This document shows, piece by piece, positions 34,805 through 44,103 of a stretch of DNA of 64,000 nt. Each line of letters begins with the position of its first letter. The first letter of the stretch is position 1. Made by a program: the position numbers and the translations under genes. The notes beneath the pieces are model-generated. The model had not been told where the DNA came from. It searched no databases and was given only the letters and a program-made list of their open reading frames with translations. Location of the stretch: positions 59,460 through 123,459 of the forward strand of contig JBBRBB010000010.1 in the NCBI GenBank assembly GCA_038206235.1. The letters are read 5' to 3'. Source of the stretch: JBBRBB01 sp038206235 (GTDB lineage Bacteria > Bacteroidota > Bacteroidia > Chitinophagales > Chitinophagaceae).

Positions 34805-35698
34805 ATGAATAAGAAAAAATTTGGTGCCTTTATTATCACTTTTGAACGCCCTGCAATTTTACAGGAAACGATAAAAAAAATATTTGAACAAAGCTTGCCA
34901 CCGGAAAAAATTTTAATTATTGACAACAGCCATTCCAACGAAACAAAAGAAAAAATATTAAACTGCGGGTTGCCTGTTGTGTACCATAAAGTAGGCTACA
35001 ACTCAGGCCCTGCCGGTGCTGCAAAAAAAGGGCTTCAAATACTTGCAAAGGAAGGCTTTAAATGGATTGCCTGGTGCGATGATAATGATCCGCCTCCGCT
35101 AAAAGATTGCTTTGAAAAACTTGTTTACCTCGCAGAAACATACAAAGGCAAATGCGGGCAGGTAGGCGCAGTAGGGCATAGATTTAATAAAGTAACAGGA
35201 ATATTTAAAAGAACTTCTAATAAAGAATTGCTTAAAACCAAATATGTAGAAGTAGATTCTATTGGAGGTAATGTGTGTAAAATAATAAATGCCCAGGCAA
35301 TTTTAGACGGCGTTCTTCCTGAAGAAAAATTATTTTTCGGATATGAAGAGCTTGACTTTGATTTAGCAACAAAAAAAGCAGGCTATCAGATTATTGTGCA
35401 TAGCAATTTGTTTTTAGAATGTAGAAAAAAATTTAATAGATTAAATTATAAACGTATTATAAATCTTAAAAAAGATGAAAGCAAAATATGGCGGGAATAT
35501 TATGGTATTCGAAATTCCCTCTATATTCTCATGAAAAACAAACTTTATTTAGCTTTCCTTTCTACTTTAGTTATCACCTTAATCAAAAGCGCATTGAGTT
35601 ATAAATATGGATGGAAATATGGTACTCTAATAACCAAAAATACCTTTAAAGCTCTTCGTGATTATAGTTTGAAAAAATATTACAAAGCGGATTTATAA
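34805..35698 (+). CDS. Glycosyltransferase family 2, tandem copy 2
   Basis: 297 residues. Same motifs as the preceding gene (GAFIITFERPAILQETIK, YNSGPAGAAKKGLQILAK, WCDDNDPPPLKDC). From EKLFFGYEELDFDLATKKAG to the end the two proteins are almost identical, and the DNA there is nearly identical too, whereas the N-terminal halves differ more. That points to a recent tandem duplication with gene conversion of the 3' part. The copies may act on neighbouring residues of the glycan or have different donors. Confidence 0.85.
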   Translation: MNKKKFGAFIITFERPAILQETIKKIFEQSLPPEKILIIDNSHSNETKEKILNCGLPVVYHKVGYNSGPAGAAKKGLQILAKEGFKWIAWCDDNDPPPLKDCFEKLVYLAETYKGKCGQVGAVGHRFNKVTGIFKRTSNKELLKTKYVEVDSIGGNVCKIINAQAILDGVLPEEKLFFGYEELDFDLATKKAGYQIIVHSNLFLECRKKFNRLNYKRIINLKKDESKIWREYYGIRNSLYILMKNKLYLAFLSTLVITLIKSALSYKYGWKYGTLITKNTFKALRDYSLKKYYKADL

Positions 35699-35731
35699 CT
35701 CAGATCATAAGAACAGCTATTATTCATTAGC

Positions 35732-37348
35732 ATGACCACTAAACCATCGAAGCCTTTAAGAGTTATATTTCTAATAGACAATCTTACAGTAAGAGAATGG
35801 CAGTATCAATTATATCAATACGTAGAAAAGCATTCAGATTTTACGATTGCTGCACTTGTTATAAACAATAATTATAAGCCTGCACAATCAGCTTTTTTTT
35901 ATCGGCTGTTAAGAAAAATTGACCTGTTTTTTTTTAAATTTCCTATTAACCCTTTTCAAAAAAAAGAACTGAATGGTGCCGGCGAACTGCGGATAAAGAT
36001 TACTCCAAAAAGAAAAAAATTCAGTGATTATTTTTCCGATGAAGATATAAAAAAGATTACCGATTTAACGCCTGATGTAATCATTCGGTTTGGATTTAGA
36101 ATTTTACGGGGCAAGATTTTAACCACAGCAAAATATGGCATTTGGTCTTTGCATCATGCAGATTACAGGGTGAATCGCGGCGGCCCGCCTGGCTTTTGGG
36201 AAGTAGTAAATAGAGAGCCAACAACAGGAATTACTTTACAGGTTTTAACAGAAGAGTTGGATGCAGGAAAAATCATTGACAGTGCAATACTAAAAACAGA
36301 TTATACATCTTTCCATAAGAATCAGGCAGCTATATATTGGTCTGGAGTAGAGTTGTTTAAAAAAAATCTGAACTTATTAGCTAAAGGAGAATTGTTACGG
36401 CAGGACGATGCTAAAGATTTATTGTTTTATGGCAAAAGGCTCTATAAAGACCCTTCTAATATTGAAAGCATCAAAATTGGTTTACAGTTTTTAAGCAAAA
36501 CATTTGTAAGAAAACTAACAGATGCATTTTACTTTCAGCAATGGGTAATCGCTTTTTCATTCAATAAAAATATTGAGACAGCTTTTTACAAATATAAATT
36601 GTTAGTTCCTCCAAAGAATACAATATGGGCAGACCCCTTTATAGCAAATGAAACGGGCGATACCTTTCTGTTTGCTGAAGAAAAAATTGGCAAACAAAAT
36701 GGAACAATCATCTGTATAAAATTCAATAAGGAAGAAAAACATTTTGAAATTCCCGTAACCGTGCTCAAAGAAGATTTCCATTTATCTTACCCTTTCGTTT
36801 TTAAACACAATGAAAAGTGGTACATGATTCCCGAAACCGCAACGATAAGAAAAGTGATTTTATATGAGGCAAAAACATTTCCATATAAATGGAAAAAAGT
36901 AAAAACTATGATAGAGGACCAACAGCTTTACGATGCCACACTTTATTTACATAACAATGTTTGGTACATGTTTGCAAGTGCCAAGCCTTCTCCCGGAATT
37001 TCGGCAAATGAATTACTGCATATTTATTACACCGATAATCCTGTTGAAGGCACATGGAAACTTCATCGCAAAAACCCAATAGTGCACACAGTGCTTGGTT
37101 CCAGGCCGGCAGGTGCAATTTTTTCACGCAATGGAAAATTAATCAGACCTTCACAAATCGGTGCTCCTAACTATGGCTATGGCATACAGTTTCATGAAAT
37201 AATAAAACTAACAACTGAAGAATATGAAGAAAGACCGATTGCTTCAATAAAGCCAGAGTGGGATAAAAATATTTCGGCGATGCATACTTTCAACGTAAAC
37301 GGAAAATTATCGGTAGTGGATTTTCAGAGAAAAGCTTTAAAATTTTAG
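35732..37348 (+). CDS. Formyltransferase-like / GIPT-like propeller fusion
   Basis: 538 residues. The N-terminal 260 residues resemble formyl transferase (PDVIIRFGFRILRGKILTT, IWSLHHADYRVNRGGPPGFW, TGITLQVLTEELDAGKII), with the HxxxxP-type pocket where folate formyl donors bind. The C-terminal half (NTIWADPFIANETGDTFLFA, HLSYPFVFKHNEKWYMIPET, VWYMFASAKPSPGISANELL) is a five-bladed propeller like the glucosamine-inositolphosphorylceramide transferase (GIPT) domain. Such fusions occur in glycan loci; the likely job is to N-formylate an amino sugar or to act as an unusual glycosyltransferase. The exact role is not settled. Confidence 0.75.
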   Translation: MTTKPSKPLRVIFLIDNLTVREWQYQLYQYVEKHSDFTIAALVINNNYKPAQSAFFYRLLRKIDLFFFKFPINPFQKKELNGAGELRIKITPKRKKFSDYFSDEDIKKITDLTPDVIIRFGFRILRGKILTTAKYGIWSLHHADYRVNRGGPPGFWEVVNREPTTGITLQVLTEELDAGKIIDSAILKTDYTSFHKNQAAIYWSGVELFKKNLNLLAKGELLRQDDAKDLLFYGKRLYKDPSNIESIKIGLQFLSKTFVRKLTDAFYFQQWVIAFSFNKNIETAFYKYKLLVPPKNTIWADPFIANETGDTFLFAEEKIGKQNGTIICIKFNKEEKHFEIPVTVLKEDFHLSYPFVFKHNEKWYMIPETATIRKVILYEAKTFPYKWKKVKTMIEDQQLYDATLYLHNNVWYMFASAKPSPGISANELLHIYYTDNPVEGTWKLHRKNPIVHTVLGSRPAGAIFSRNGKLIRPSQIGAPNYGYGIQFHEIIKLTTEEYEERPIASIKPEWDKNISAMHTFNVNGKLSVVDFQRKALKF

Positions 37349-37426
37349 AAATTACAAATTCATTTTATACTGAACCAACCAACAACACATTCATTTCCTT
37401 TTTATTAACCTCCAAATTAATACCTT

Positions 37427-38389
37427 ATGAACAAGCTAAGCCACGTTTGTGCCATTATGGTTACACATAATAGGCTCAATACTTTAAAAAAATCGCTTTT
37501 TTACCTTCTGGACCAAACTGCAAAGCCCGATGCTGTAGTTGTTGTCAATAATAACAGCTCCGACGGAACAGAAGAATTTCTTGCATCATTAAAGAATACA
37601 GCCGGCATTGATTCAGTAAATGTAAAAACCGATATTGGTTTTGGTGGTGGTCTTGCCAAGGGAGTTGAATACGCAATGAAGCATGGCGATTACGATTACT
37701 TCTGGTTTGTAGAAGATGATAGTTTTTATGAAAACAATACTCTTGAAAAATTAATTGCAAATATTGAAGGCTCCGGCTTTGATTATTTGGGGTTAGATGA
37801 AAAACATCCTCCATTATTTTTGTATAACGGTAAATCTCACAGAAAAAACAAAAACATTTTTTCTGATAAGCCACTCGAAGCAGATTTTGTTATGATTGAC
37901 GGGGCTTTGCTTACCGTGAACATGGTTCGGCAAATTGGTCCTCCAACCGATATTCTCTTTATGATGTGCGAAGAAGATGAATATTGTATGCGGTTAAAGA
38001 AAAGCGGATTTAAAGCGGGGTTTTTAAATATTAAGCCATTGAACAGGCTTCACCTGGGAGGTGAAGGTAGATTTACCCGCTCAACCCTTTGGAGAGGCTA
38101 TTATCAGGCAAGAAATTCTATTCTTCTTCTCAAAAAATATTTCTCTTTCAAATCGCTATTCGGCTTTATAATAAGACAATCGAAATTTCTTATTGCATCG
38201 GCGCTTTATGCGCCTGACAGATTTTTGAGAATTAAATTAAGGCTAATAGGGTTATGGCATGGTATAAAAGGCATACAAGGAAAAACACTTGACCCCGATT
38301 CACTGAAATTTGAAAATAAAAAGCAAACCTCTGTCAATTATTCAGTTCACCGGCTCACAACAGAATATTCAAAATCTAAAGTTTTATAG
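37427..38389 (+). CDS. Glycosyltransferase family 2 (GlfT2/rhamnosyl-like)
   Basis: 320 residues. GT-A start CAIMVTHNRLNTLKKSLFYL, then VVVVNNNSSDGTEEFLAS, the gap loop IGFGGGLAKGVEYAM, and WFVEDDSFYENNTL with the acidic metal motif. DGALLTVNMVRQIGPP and MCEEDEYCMRLKKSGF follow, as in galactofuranosyl/rhamnosyl transferases. It is 78 bases after the formyltransferase fusion. Substrate unknown. Confidence 0.85.
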   Translation: MNKLSHVCAIMVTHNRLNTLKKSLFYLLDQTAKPDAVVVVNNNSSDGTEEFLASLKNTAGIDSVNVKTDIGFGGGLAKGVEYAMKHGDYDYFWFVEDDSFYENNTLEKLIANIEGSGFDYLGLDEKHPPLFLYNGKSHRKNKNIFSDKPLEADFVMIDGALLTVNMVRQIGPPTDILFMMCEEDEYCMRLKKSGFKAGFLNIKPLNRLHLGGEGRFTRSTLWRGYYQARNSILLLKKYFSFKSLFGFIIRQSKFLIASALYAPDRFLRIKLRLIGLWHGIKGIQGKTLDPDSLKFENKKQTSVNYSVHRLTTEYSKSKVL

Positions 38390-38444
38390 TTTCTTAGCTT
38401 GGGATAATAATCCTCTTTTTTTTGCTTTTTGACACACAATAAAA

Positions 38445-39584
38445 ATGGATAATCTAAATAAAAAGAAAGTTTTATTTGTTATTGATGCGCTTCATTTGGC
38501 GGGGGCAGAGCAGAGTCTGTTGGAAAATACCATTCGCTTTAAGCAAATTAGCCCCGTTGTTTGTCATTTTTATCCTCCGGAAATCTTGAAATCAAAATTC
38601 ATCGAAAATGGAATTAAGGTTTATTCATTTAACATTCAAAAAAAATATGGATTTTTAAGCGCATATAAGCAATTAAAAAAAGTGGTAAAAGCTGAGACCC
38701 CTGATTTAATTGTTGCCTACTTAACCAGAGCCGAATTTATTGCGCGGTTAGTAGGATGGTTCAATGATGTTCCTGTGGTGGGCACTTTTGTGAACGATTT
38801 GTATTCCAAAACATATAACAGGCATTTATCCTGGAGTGCAAAGCAATTAGTGCAGCTATTTAAAACAGTAAATAAATTTACCAGTAAAATTTGTATTGGG
38901 TTTATTGCTAATTCCGAAGCCATTAAACAAGCCAATTCAAAATATTTAGATATACCGCCTCATAAAATAAAAGTAATTAACAGAGGAAGAGATAGTTTAA
39001 AAATTCTATCCAGGAATTTTAAAGAATCAAAGAACGGTTCTTTGCAATTCGTAAATGTAAGCCGCCTTTTTCCTGTAAAAAATCAAAAAAATTTAATTAT
39101 AGCTTTTAAAAAATTTCTGGAAAAATATCCATCTGCAACTCTGCATATTATCGGTGATGGACCTTTGCGTGAACAGCTTGCTGAAATTATTGCAAAAAAC
39201 AATTTACACAACAACGTTTTTCTTTTAGGTGAAAGAAAAGATGTACCTCAGATTCTTTCTAAATATGACTGCTTTGTTTTTCCTTCCCTGGTTGAAGGCT
39301 TTAGCGGAGCTTTAGTGGAAGCCATGTTTGCAGGAGTTCCCGTTTTGGCTTCAAACATTCCCCAAAACAGGGAGGCGATTACGCATTTGCAAACCGGCTA
39401 TCTCTTTGCCGGAGAATCAATAGAAGAAATTGAAAAAGCATTATTGTGGTACAAGCATAATATTTCAACAGCTAACCAGTTTGCAATAAAGGCGCATCAA
39501 TTCGCCAAAGAAAATTTTGAGCAGGAAAATATTGTAGTAAAGCTTGAAAATTATTTAAATACAGCTATCGCTGAACTAAATTGA
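38445..39584 (+). CDS. Glycosyltransferase family 4
   Basis: 379 residues, GT-B fold. The N-terminal Rossmann half begins KVLFVIDALHLAGAEQSLLE. The C-terminal half has QFVNVSRLFPVKNQKNLIIA, the donor site with SATLHIIGDGPLREQLAE, and the conserved catalytic-region PSLVEGFSGALVEAMFAGVP with the EX7E pattern. Its TGA overlaps the next gene's TTG start by 4 bases, so the two are translationally coupled. It adds one sugar in glycan assembly; the substrate is unknown. Confidence 0.88.
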   Translation: MDNLNKKKVLFVIDALHLAGAEQSLLENTIRFKQISPVVCHFYPPEILKSKFIENGIKVYSFNIQKKYGFLSAYKQLKKVVKAETPDLIVAYLTRAEFIARLVGWFNDVPVVGTFVNDLYSKTYNRHLSWSAKQLVQLFKTVNKFTSKICIGFIANSEAIKQANSKYLDIPPHKIKVINRGRDSLKILSRNFKESKNGSLQFVNVSRLFPVKNQKNLIIAFKKFLEKYPSATLHIIGDGPLREQLAEIIAKNNLHNNVFLLGERKDVPQILSKYDCFVFPSLVEGFSGALVEAMFAGVPVLASNIPQNREAITHLQTGYLFAGESIEEIEKALLWYKHNISTANQFAIKAHQFAKENFEQENIVVKLENYLNTAIAELN

Positions 39585-40690
39585 AAATCCTTCATCTCAT
39601 ACAAAAACCGCAATTAAGAGGCGCCGAAATTTTTACATCACAGCTTGCCTCTCATCTCAACGAAAATGGGCATCAGGCAATATTGGTAAGCTTATATTTG
39701 GGCGATGCAGATTTACCTTTTGAAGGGAAAAAAATTAATCTGAACGGCGTGTTTCAAAATCGCTTGCTTGATGTAAAAGCCTGGCTTAAGCTTGCAAAAA
39801 TCATAAGGGAAGAAAAACCCGATGTTATTCAGGCAAATGCGGGTGATACCTTAAAGTACGCAGTATTTTCCCGTTTACTGTTCCGATGGAAGCAACCAAT
39901 TGTTTTCCGCAATGCAAGCATCATCAGCTCTTACATAAAAACAAAGCTTTCCAAAATACTATACAGCTTTCTTTTTGGTCATGTCGATAAAATTGTTTCT
40001 GTGAGCACCGTATCGGCACTTGATTTTGCTGCGCTATTCCCTCAGTATAAAAAAAAAATAACAACTATACCTGTTGGTATAGAGCATAGCTTTATGAATG
40101 GATTAGAAGAAAAAGCAAACCAAGGAAACGGGCATTCAACTTATTATGGCGGACCCATATTAGTGCATATAGGAGGCTTTACGTTTGAAAAAAATCATGT
40201 TGGGCTCATCAATATTTTTGAACGTATAGTAAGAGAAAGACCAACTGCAAGCCTGCATTTAATTGGTGATGGAATCTTAAGAAATGATATTGAAGAATTA
40301 GCACGAAAAAAAAATCTTGATAAAAAGATTTGTTTTCACGGATATAAAAATAATGTATCGCAATTTATTCGTAACGCAGATGTTCTGCTTTTACCCAGCC
40401 TACTTGAAGGGTTGCCCGGTGTAATATTAGAAGCATTTGTTTGCAAAACACCCGTAGTTGCTTATGACACAGGAGGTATAAAAGAAATTGTAATTTCTAA
40501 ACATTCAGGTTATTTAATTAAGAAAGGAAATGAAGAGGAATTTGCTTTTGCAGTTTTAGCATCATTAGAAAAAAACACCTATAATGAAATGCTGATTGAA
40601 AATGCATACAGGCTTGTTACGTCGAAATATTTCAACACTCAAATAACTAAGGAATTCGTGAGCGTTTATGAATCCATTGTTTCAGAATAA
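39581..40690 (+). CDS. Glycosyltransferase family 4, TTG start
   Basis: 369 residues. A TTG at 39581 is the only sensible start: it gives M-K-I-L-H-L-I-Q-K-P-Q-L-R-G-A-E, the usual GT4 N-terminus, and overlaps the previous stop codon. Motifs: VHIGGFTFEKNHVGLINIFE, ASLHLIGDGILRNDIEELAR and LLPSLLEGLPGVILEAFVCK (EX7E). It is a retaining transferase of the glycan locus; the donor is unknown. Confidence 0.87.
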   Translation: MKILHLIQKPQLRGAEIFTSQLASHLNENGHQAILVSLYLGDADLPFEGKKINLNGVFQNRLLDVKAWLKLAKIIREEKPDVIQANAGDTLKYAVFSRLLFRWKQPIVFRNASIISSYIKTKLSKILYSFLFGHVDKIVSVSTVSALDFAALFPQYKKKITTIPVGIEHSFMNGLEEKANQGNGHSTYYGGPILVHIGGFTFEKNHVGLINIFERIVRERPTASLHLIGDGILRNDIEELARKKNLDKKICFHGYKNNVSQFIRNADVLLLPSLLEGLPGVILEAFVCKTPVVAYDTGGIKEIVISKHSGYLIKKGNEEEFAFAVLASLEKNTYNEMLIENAYRLVTSKYFNTQITKEFVSVYESIVSE

Positions 40691-40699
40691 ATGATCTGA

Positions 40700-41863
40700 A
40701 TGGAAACTTTAGCTAAACCATATAGCGCCAAAATATCAGTGAAAATGAAAGAGCCTGTTGCGGTGCTTCATATCATAAAGTCGCTTGGCAGGGGAGGAGC
40801 AGAAATATTATTGCCCGAAACTTTAAGCAAGCATAATAAAAACAAATACAGGTTTCATTACATCTACTTTTTACCCTGGAAAAATCAGATGGTGGCGCAA
40901 CTTGAAAAAGAAGGAGGAAAAGTAACTTGCTTATCTGCAAAGAACAATGTAGAAATTTTGTGCCGTGTTTTCCAAATTGCAGCATACCTCAAAGAGCATA
41001 ATATTAAATTAATCCATTGCCACCTGCCATGGGCTGGCATTGTTGGGCGTATTGCCGGTAAAATGGCAAACATTCGGGTAATTTATACAGAGCATTGTAC
41101 ATGGGAAATATATAATAAGCTTACCCGCTTTTTTAATAAGCTCAGTTTTTCCAGGCAGGAAAAAGTAATTGCAGTTTCCGCCGATGTGGCAAAATCAATT
41201 AAAACGAATTATGGTAAAAGCAAGCCCAATGTGCAGGTCATTCTCAACGGAATTAATACTGAAAAATTTTCTAACCATATCACCTTTTCAAAAGATATTA
41301 AATCAGAATTGAATATTGCAGCAAACTCAATTGTTATTGGTACGATTTGTGTTTTCCGCCTGCAAAAGCGTCTTGATATCTGGCTTCAAATTGCAAAAGA
41401 TATACATGCTCTTCTGCCATCAACTTTTTTTATTATAGTGGGAGACGGTCAATTAAAAAATGAAATACAAACAAAGGCAAGCGAGATTGGAATGAAGAAT
41501 TATATTCATTTTGCAGGATTGCAAACAGAGATAAGACCCTATCTCAAGGCGATAGATATTTTTATGATGACTTCTGAATTTGAAGGTTTGCCAATAGCTT
41601 TATTAGAAGCCATGAGCATGGGTTGCCTGCCTGCGTGTACCAATGCCGGCGGCATTGCAGATTTAATAGAAGATAATGTAAATGGAATTGTAGTGCCTGC
41701 AGCAGACCCCATGCAGTTGATAGATCGCCTGACAGAATGCATGCAATCTCCCGTAAAAATTATGAGTATGAAGAAGGCAGCCCGTAAAACGGTAACTGAA
41801 AATTTTAGTTTGGAAAAAATGGTAGATGAGTTGGAAACCATTTATGATAACGTATTAAATTAA
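40700..41863 (+). CDS. Glycosyltransferase family 4
   Basis: 387 residues, 9 bases after the previous gene. The first 15 residues before MKEPVAVLHIIKSLGRGGAE could be an extension; the ATG at 40745 (in the same frame) is an alternative start. Motifs: LIHCHLPWAGIVGRIAGKMA, VICV-like IGTICVFRLQKRLDIWLQI, FFIIVGDGQLKNEIQTKA, and MMTSEFEGLPIALLEAMSMG. Transfers a sugar within the repeat unit, cytoplasmic side. Confidence 0.87.
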   Translation: METLAKPYSAKISVKMKEPVAVLHIIKSLGRGGAEILLPETLSKHNKNKYRFHYIYFLPWKNQMVAQLEKEGGKVTCLSAKNNVEILCRVFQIAAYLKEHNIKLIHCHLPWAGIVGRIAGKMANIRVIYTEHCTWEIYNKLTRFFNKLSFSRQEKVIAVSADVAKSIKTNYGKSKPNVQVILNGINTEKFSNHITFSKDIKSELNIAANSIVIGTICVFRLQKRLDIWLQIAKDIHALLPSTFFIIVGDGQLKNEIQTKASEIGMKNYIHFAGLQTEIRPYLKAIDIFMMTSEFEGLPIALLEAMSMGCLPACTNAGGIADLIEDNVNGIVVPAADPMQLIDRLTECMQSPVKIMSMKKAARKTVTENFSLEKMVDELETIYDNVLN

Positions 41864-41870
41864 TTCACCG

Positions 41871-43088
41871 GTGATTGGAGCAATCGTATTAATAGCACTA
41901 TTCTTTTTTATCACTCAGCCTTTGTTGCAAAAGATGAAGACAGGGAGAAAATGGTTCAATGTGACCATGATGCAGAATCTCTACTGGTATCATACTTTTT
42001 TTGCACTGGCTTATTATCTTCTTGCATTAATCGCTCCATCAGATTCAATTGAATATTACAGAAGCACACAGCGATTATTATTAGATTCAGGTTGGATGGC
42101 TTCTTATGGTACAGGTTCAACATTTATTAATTTCGTAGCATATCCTTTTATTAATTATTTCAGTTTTTCTTATGAAATGATGATGGTAATTTTTGCCTGG
42201 ATGGGTTATTGGGGCTTCGTTTATTTTTATATCTTCTTCAAAGAAAATATTCGCTTCACTCATAAATTTCAGGGCTACGACCTTATTACAATATTTATAT
42301 TTCTGCCCAATATGCATTTCTGGACGGCATCATTGGGCAAGGGCTCCATTATTTTTCTCGGGCTTGGCTTAGCCACTTATGCTCTTAGCCATCTAAAAAA
42401 CCGCAAGCTCGCTTTAGTGCTCGGTTTAGCGATTGTATATTATGTAAGAGCGCATGTTTTTTTATTTATGATTGTAGGTATTATTGTAGGATTTGTTACC
42501 GGCAAACACAAAGTTCCTGCTTACCAAAAAATCCTTGTAATTGCAGCAGGTGTAATTTCTCTTGCATTGCTATATAATTCTATTTTAGATTTTGTGGGTT
42601 TGGATAGTGAAAATTTAGTAGGCAGCTTTACTGAAATGTCAAGCCAGCGGGCTTTGGCTTTATCTACCCGTGCAAATTCGGGCATTGATATTTCAAATTA
42701 TTCTCTTGTCTTAAAACTTTTTACATTTTGGTTTCGTCCGTTATTTGTTGATGCTCCCGGTATAAATGGATTAATCGTCTCCGTTGAAAATTTATTATAT
42801 CTTTTTCTTACGTATAAATTATTTCAACGCGGATTTTTTAAATTTTTTAGAATGGGTTCTGCATTAGTAAAAACAAGCGCTGTTGTTTTTTTAGGTATTT
42901 CAATAGCACTGGCTCAAACATTATCTAATATGGGAATCATAGTTCGCGAAAAGAGCATGGTGATGTATTATCTTTTCTTTATAATACTTTCCTTTTTAGA
43001 TTATAAAAAATCTCTGTACATAAGTAAAAAAGGAAAAATATTGGCACAAAAGCAAACCCCCCCTCAGCAGGTAATTAATATAGCATAA
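41871..43088 (+). CDS. Probable O-unit/EPS polymerase (Wzy-like), GTG start
   Basis: 405 residues with about ten hydrophobic segments and a large loop (residues about 235-285: SILDFVGLDSENLVGSFTEM and SQRALALSTRANSGIDISNY). No conserved enzyme motif is visible, which is normal for Wzy polymerases; the ordering among GT genes and the topology are the reasons for the call. The GTG at 41871 is 7 bases after the previous stop. The stop shares a base with the ATG of the deacetylase gene (TAATG). It would join repeat units at the periplasmic face. A sugar-permease role is a less likely alternative. Confidence 0.65.
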   Translation: MIGAIVLIALFFFITQPLLQKMKTGRKWFNVTMMQNLYWYHTFFALAYYLLALIAPSDSIEYYRSTQRLLLDSGWMASYGTGSTFINFVAYPFINYFSFSYEMMMVIFAWMGYWGFVYFYIFFKENIRFTHKFQGYDLITIFIFLPNMHFWTASLGKGSIIFLGLGLATYALSHLKNRKLALVLGLAIVYYVRAHVFLFMIVGIIVGFVTGKHKVPAYQKILVIAAGVISLALLYNSILDFVGLDSENLVGSFTEMSSQRALALSTRANSGIDISNYSLVLKLFTFWFRPLFVDAPGINGLIVSVENLLYLFLTYKLFQRGFFKFFRMGSALVKTSAVVFLGISIALAQTLSNMGIIVREKSMVMYYLFFIILSFLDYKKSLYISKKGKILAQKQTPPQQVINIA

Positions 43089-44062
43089 TGAATGGAATTT
43101 TTACTATATCACTTGATTTGGAGCTTCACTGGGGGGTGTTTGATAAAAGAGACAGGCAAAACAGGGAAGCATGGTATAAAAATACTTTGCAGCTAATTCC
43201 CCTTATGCTGCAGCTTTTTGCAAAGTATAATGTGCATGTTACATGGGCTGCAGTTGGTGGATTGTTTGCAAAAGATGAAGCAGAATGGAAAGAGCTAAAG
43301 CCATCTATTGAACCGCAGTATGCAAATAAGAAATATTCAACGTATGACTGGGTAAAACAAAATTCTTTAGGAAGTGATTACCGATGGGCACATTTTGCTC
43401 CTGAAACTATCCAAGCGATATTAGAATATCCCGGGCAGGAATTGGGTACGCATACCTTTGGTCATTACTACTGTATGGAAGACGGAAAAAATCCAGAAGC
43501 ATTTAAAGAAGATTTAATAGCTGCTAAAAGAGCAGCACTAAGGTTTAATAAAAATCTTATATCATTGGTTTTTCCAAGAAATCAATTCAATTCAAATTTT
43601 CTTAAAAGCTGTTATGAGGTTGGCATAAGAACGGTTAGGTCAAATCCTGCAAATTGGTTTTGGACGCCGGTGGCAGATGGAGATTCTACATTTCTGAGAA
43701 AAATTTTTCGCACGGGAGATGTATTTGTGCCAATTGCTGAGCATACTTCATATCCTTTGAGCAAAATACGTGTTATTGCTGATGAACCCTTACAGCTCGC
43801 TGCCAGCAGATTGTTCCGGGCTTGGCATCCAAACTTTGCCTATGGAAACAAATTAAGGTTGCACCGCATAATTAAAGAGTTGCAAACGGCTGCCGCTGCT
43901 AATGAATGCTATCATCTATGGTGGCATCCGGAAAATTTCGGCAACTATCCAAAAGAAAATATGGCAGACCTTCAAATTATTCTTGAAGAATACAAAAAAT
44001 GCAGCAACAAATATGGAATGGATAGTTGGAATATGGCAGAATATGCAGCGCATTTGCTTTAG
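43088..44062 (+). CDS. Polysaccharide deacetylase family protein, paralogue 1
   Basis: 324 residues. Pattern of NodB-fold deacetylases found in O-antigen loci: GIFTISLDLELHWGVFDK (metal Asp region), NVHVTWAAVGGLFAKDEAEW, PGQELGTHTFGHYYCMED (the H-x-x-x-H metal motif) and LVFPRNQFNSNF. The C-terminal HLWWHPENFGNYPKENM is a second family signature. It lacks a signal peptide, so it acts in the cytoplasm on the lipid-linked or nucleotide-linked sugar. It shares a base with the stop of the preceding gene. A close paralogue follows the methyltransferase gene (45074). Confidence 0.82.
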   Translation: MNGIFTISLDLELHWGVFDKRDRQNREAWYKNTLQLIPLMLQLFAKYNVHVTWAAVGGLFAKDEAEWKELKPSIEPQYANKKYSTYDWVKQNSLGSDYRWAHFAPETIQAILEYPGQELGTHTFGHYYCMEDGKNPEAFKEDLIAAKRAALRFNKNLISLVFPRNQFNSNFLKSCYEVGIRTVRSNPANWFWTPVADGDSTFLRKIFRTGDVFVPIAEHTSYPLSKIRVIADEPLQLAASRLFRAWHPNFAYGNKLRLHRIIKELQTAAAANECYHLWWHPENFGNYPKENMADLQIILEEYKKCSNKYGMDSWNMAEYAAHLL

Positions 44063-44103
44063 TCGGGCTAGAAAATATTCGTTATAAAAAAATAAAATAA
44101 AAT

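Noticed and set aside
33831..35698. The two similar GT2 genes as an assembly duplicate
   Set aside because: The N-terminal halves and the intergenic sequences differ clearly, so they are two real genes rather than a doubled contig.
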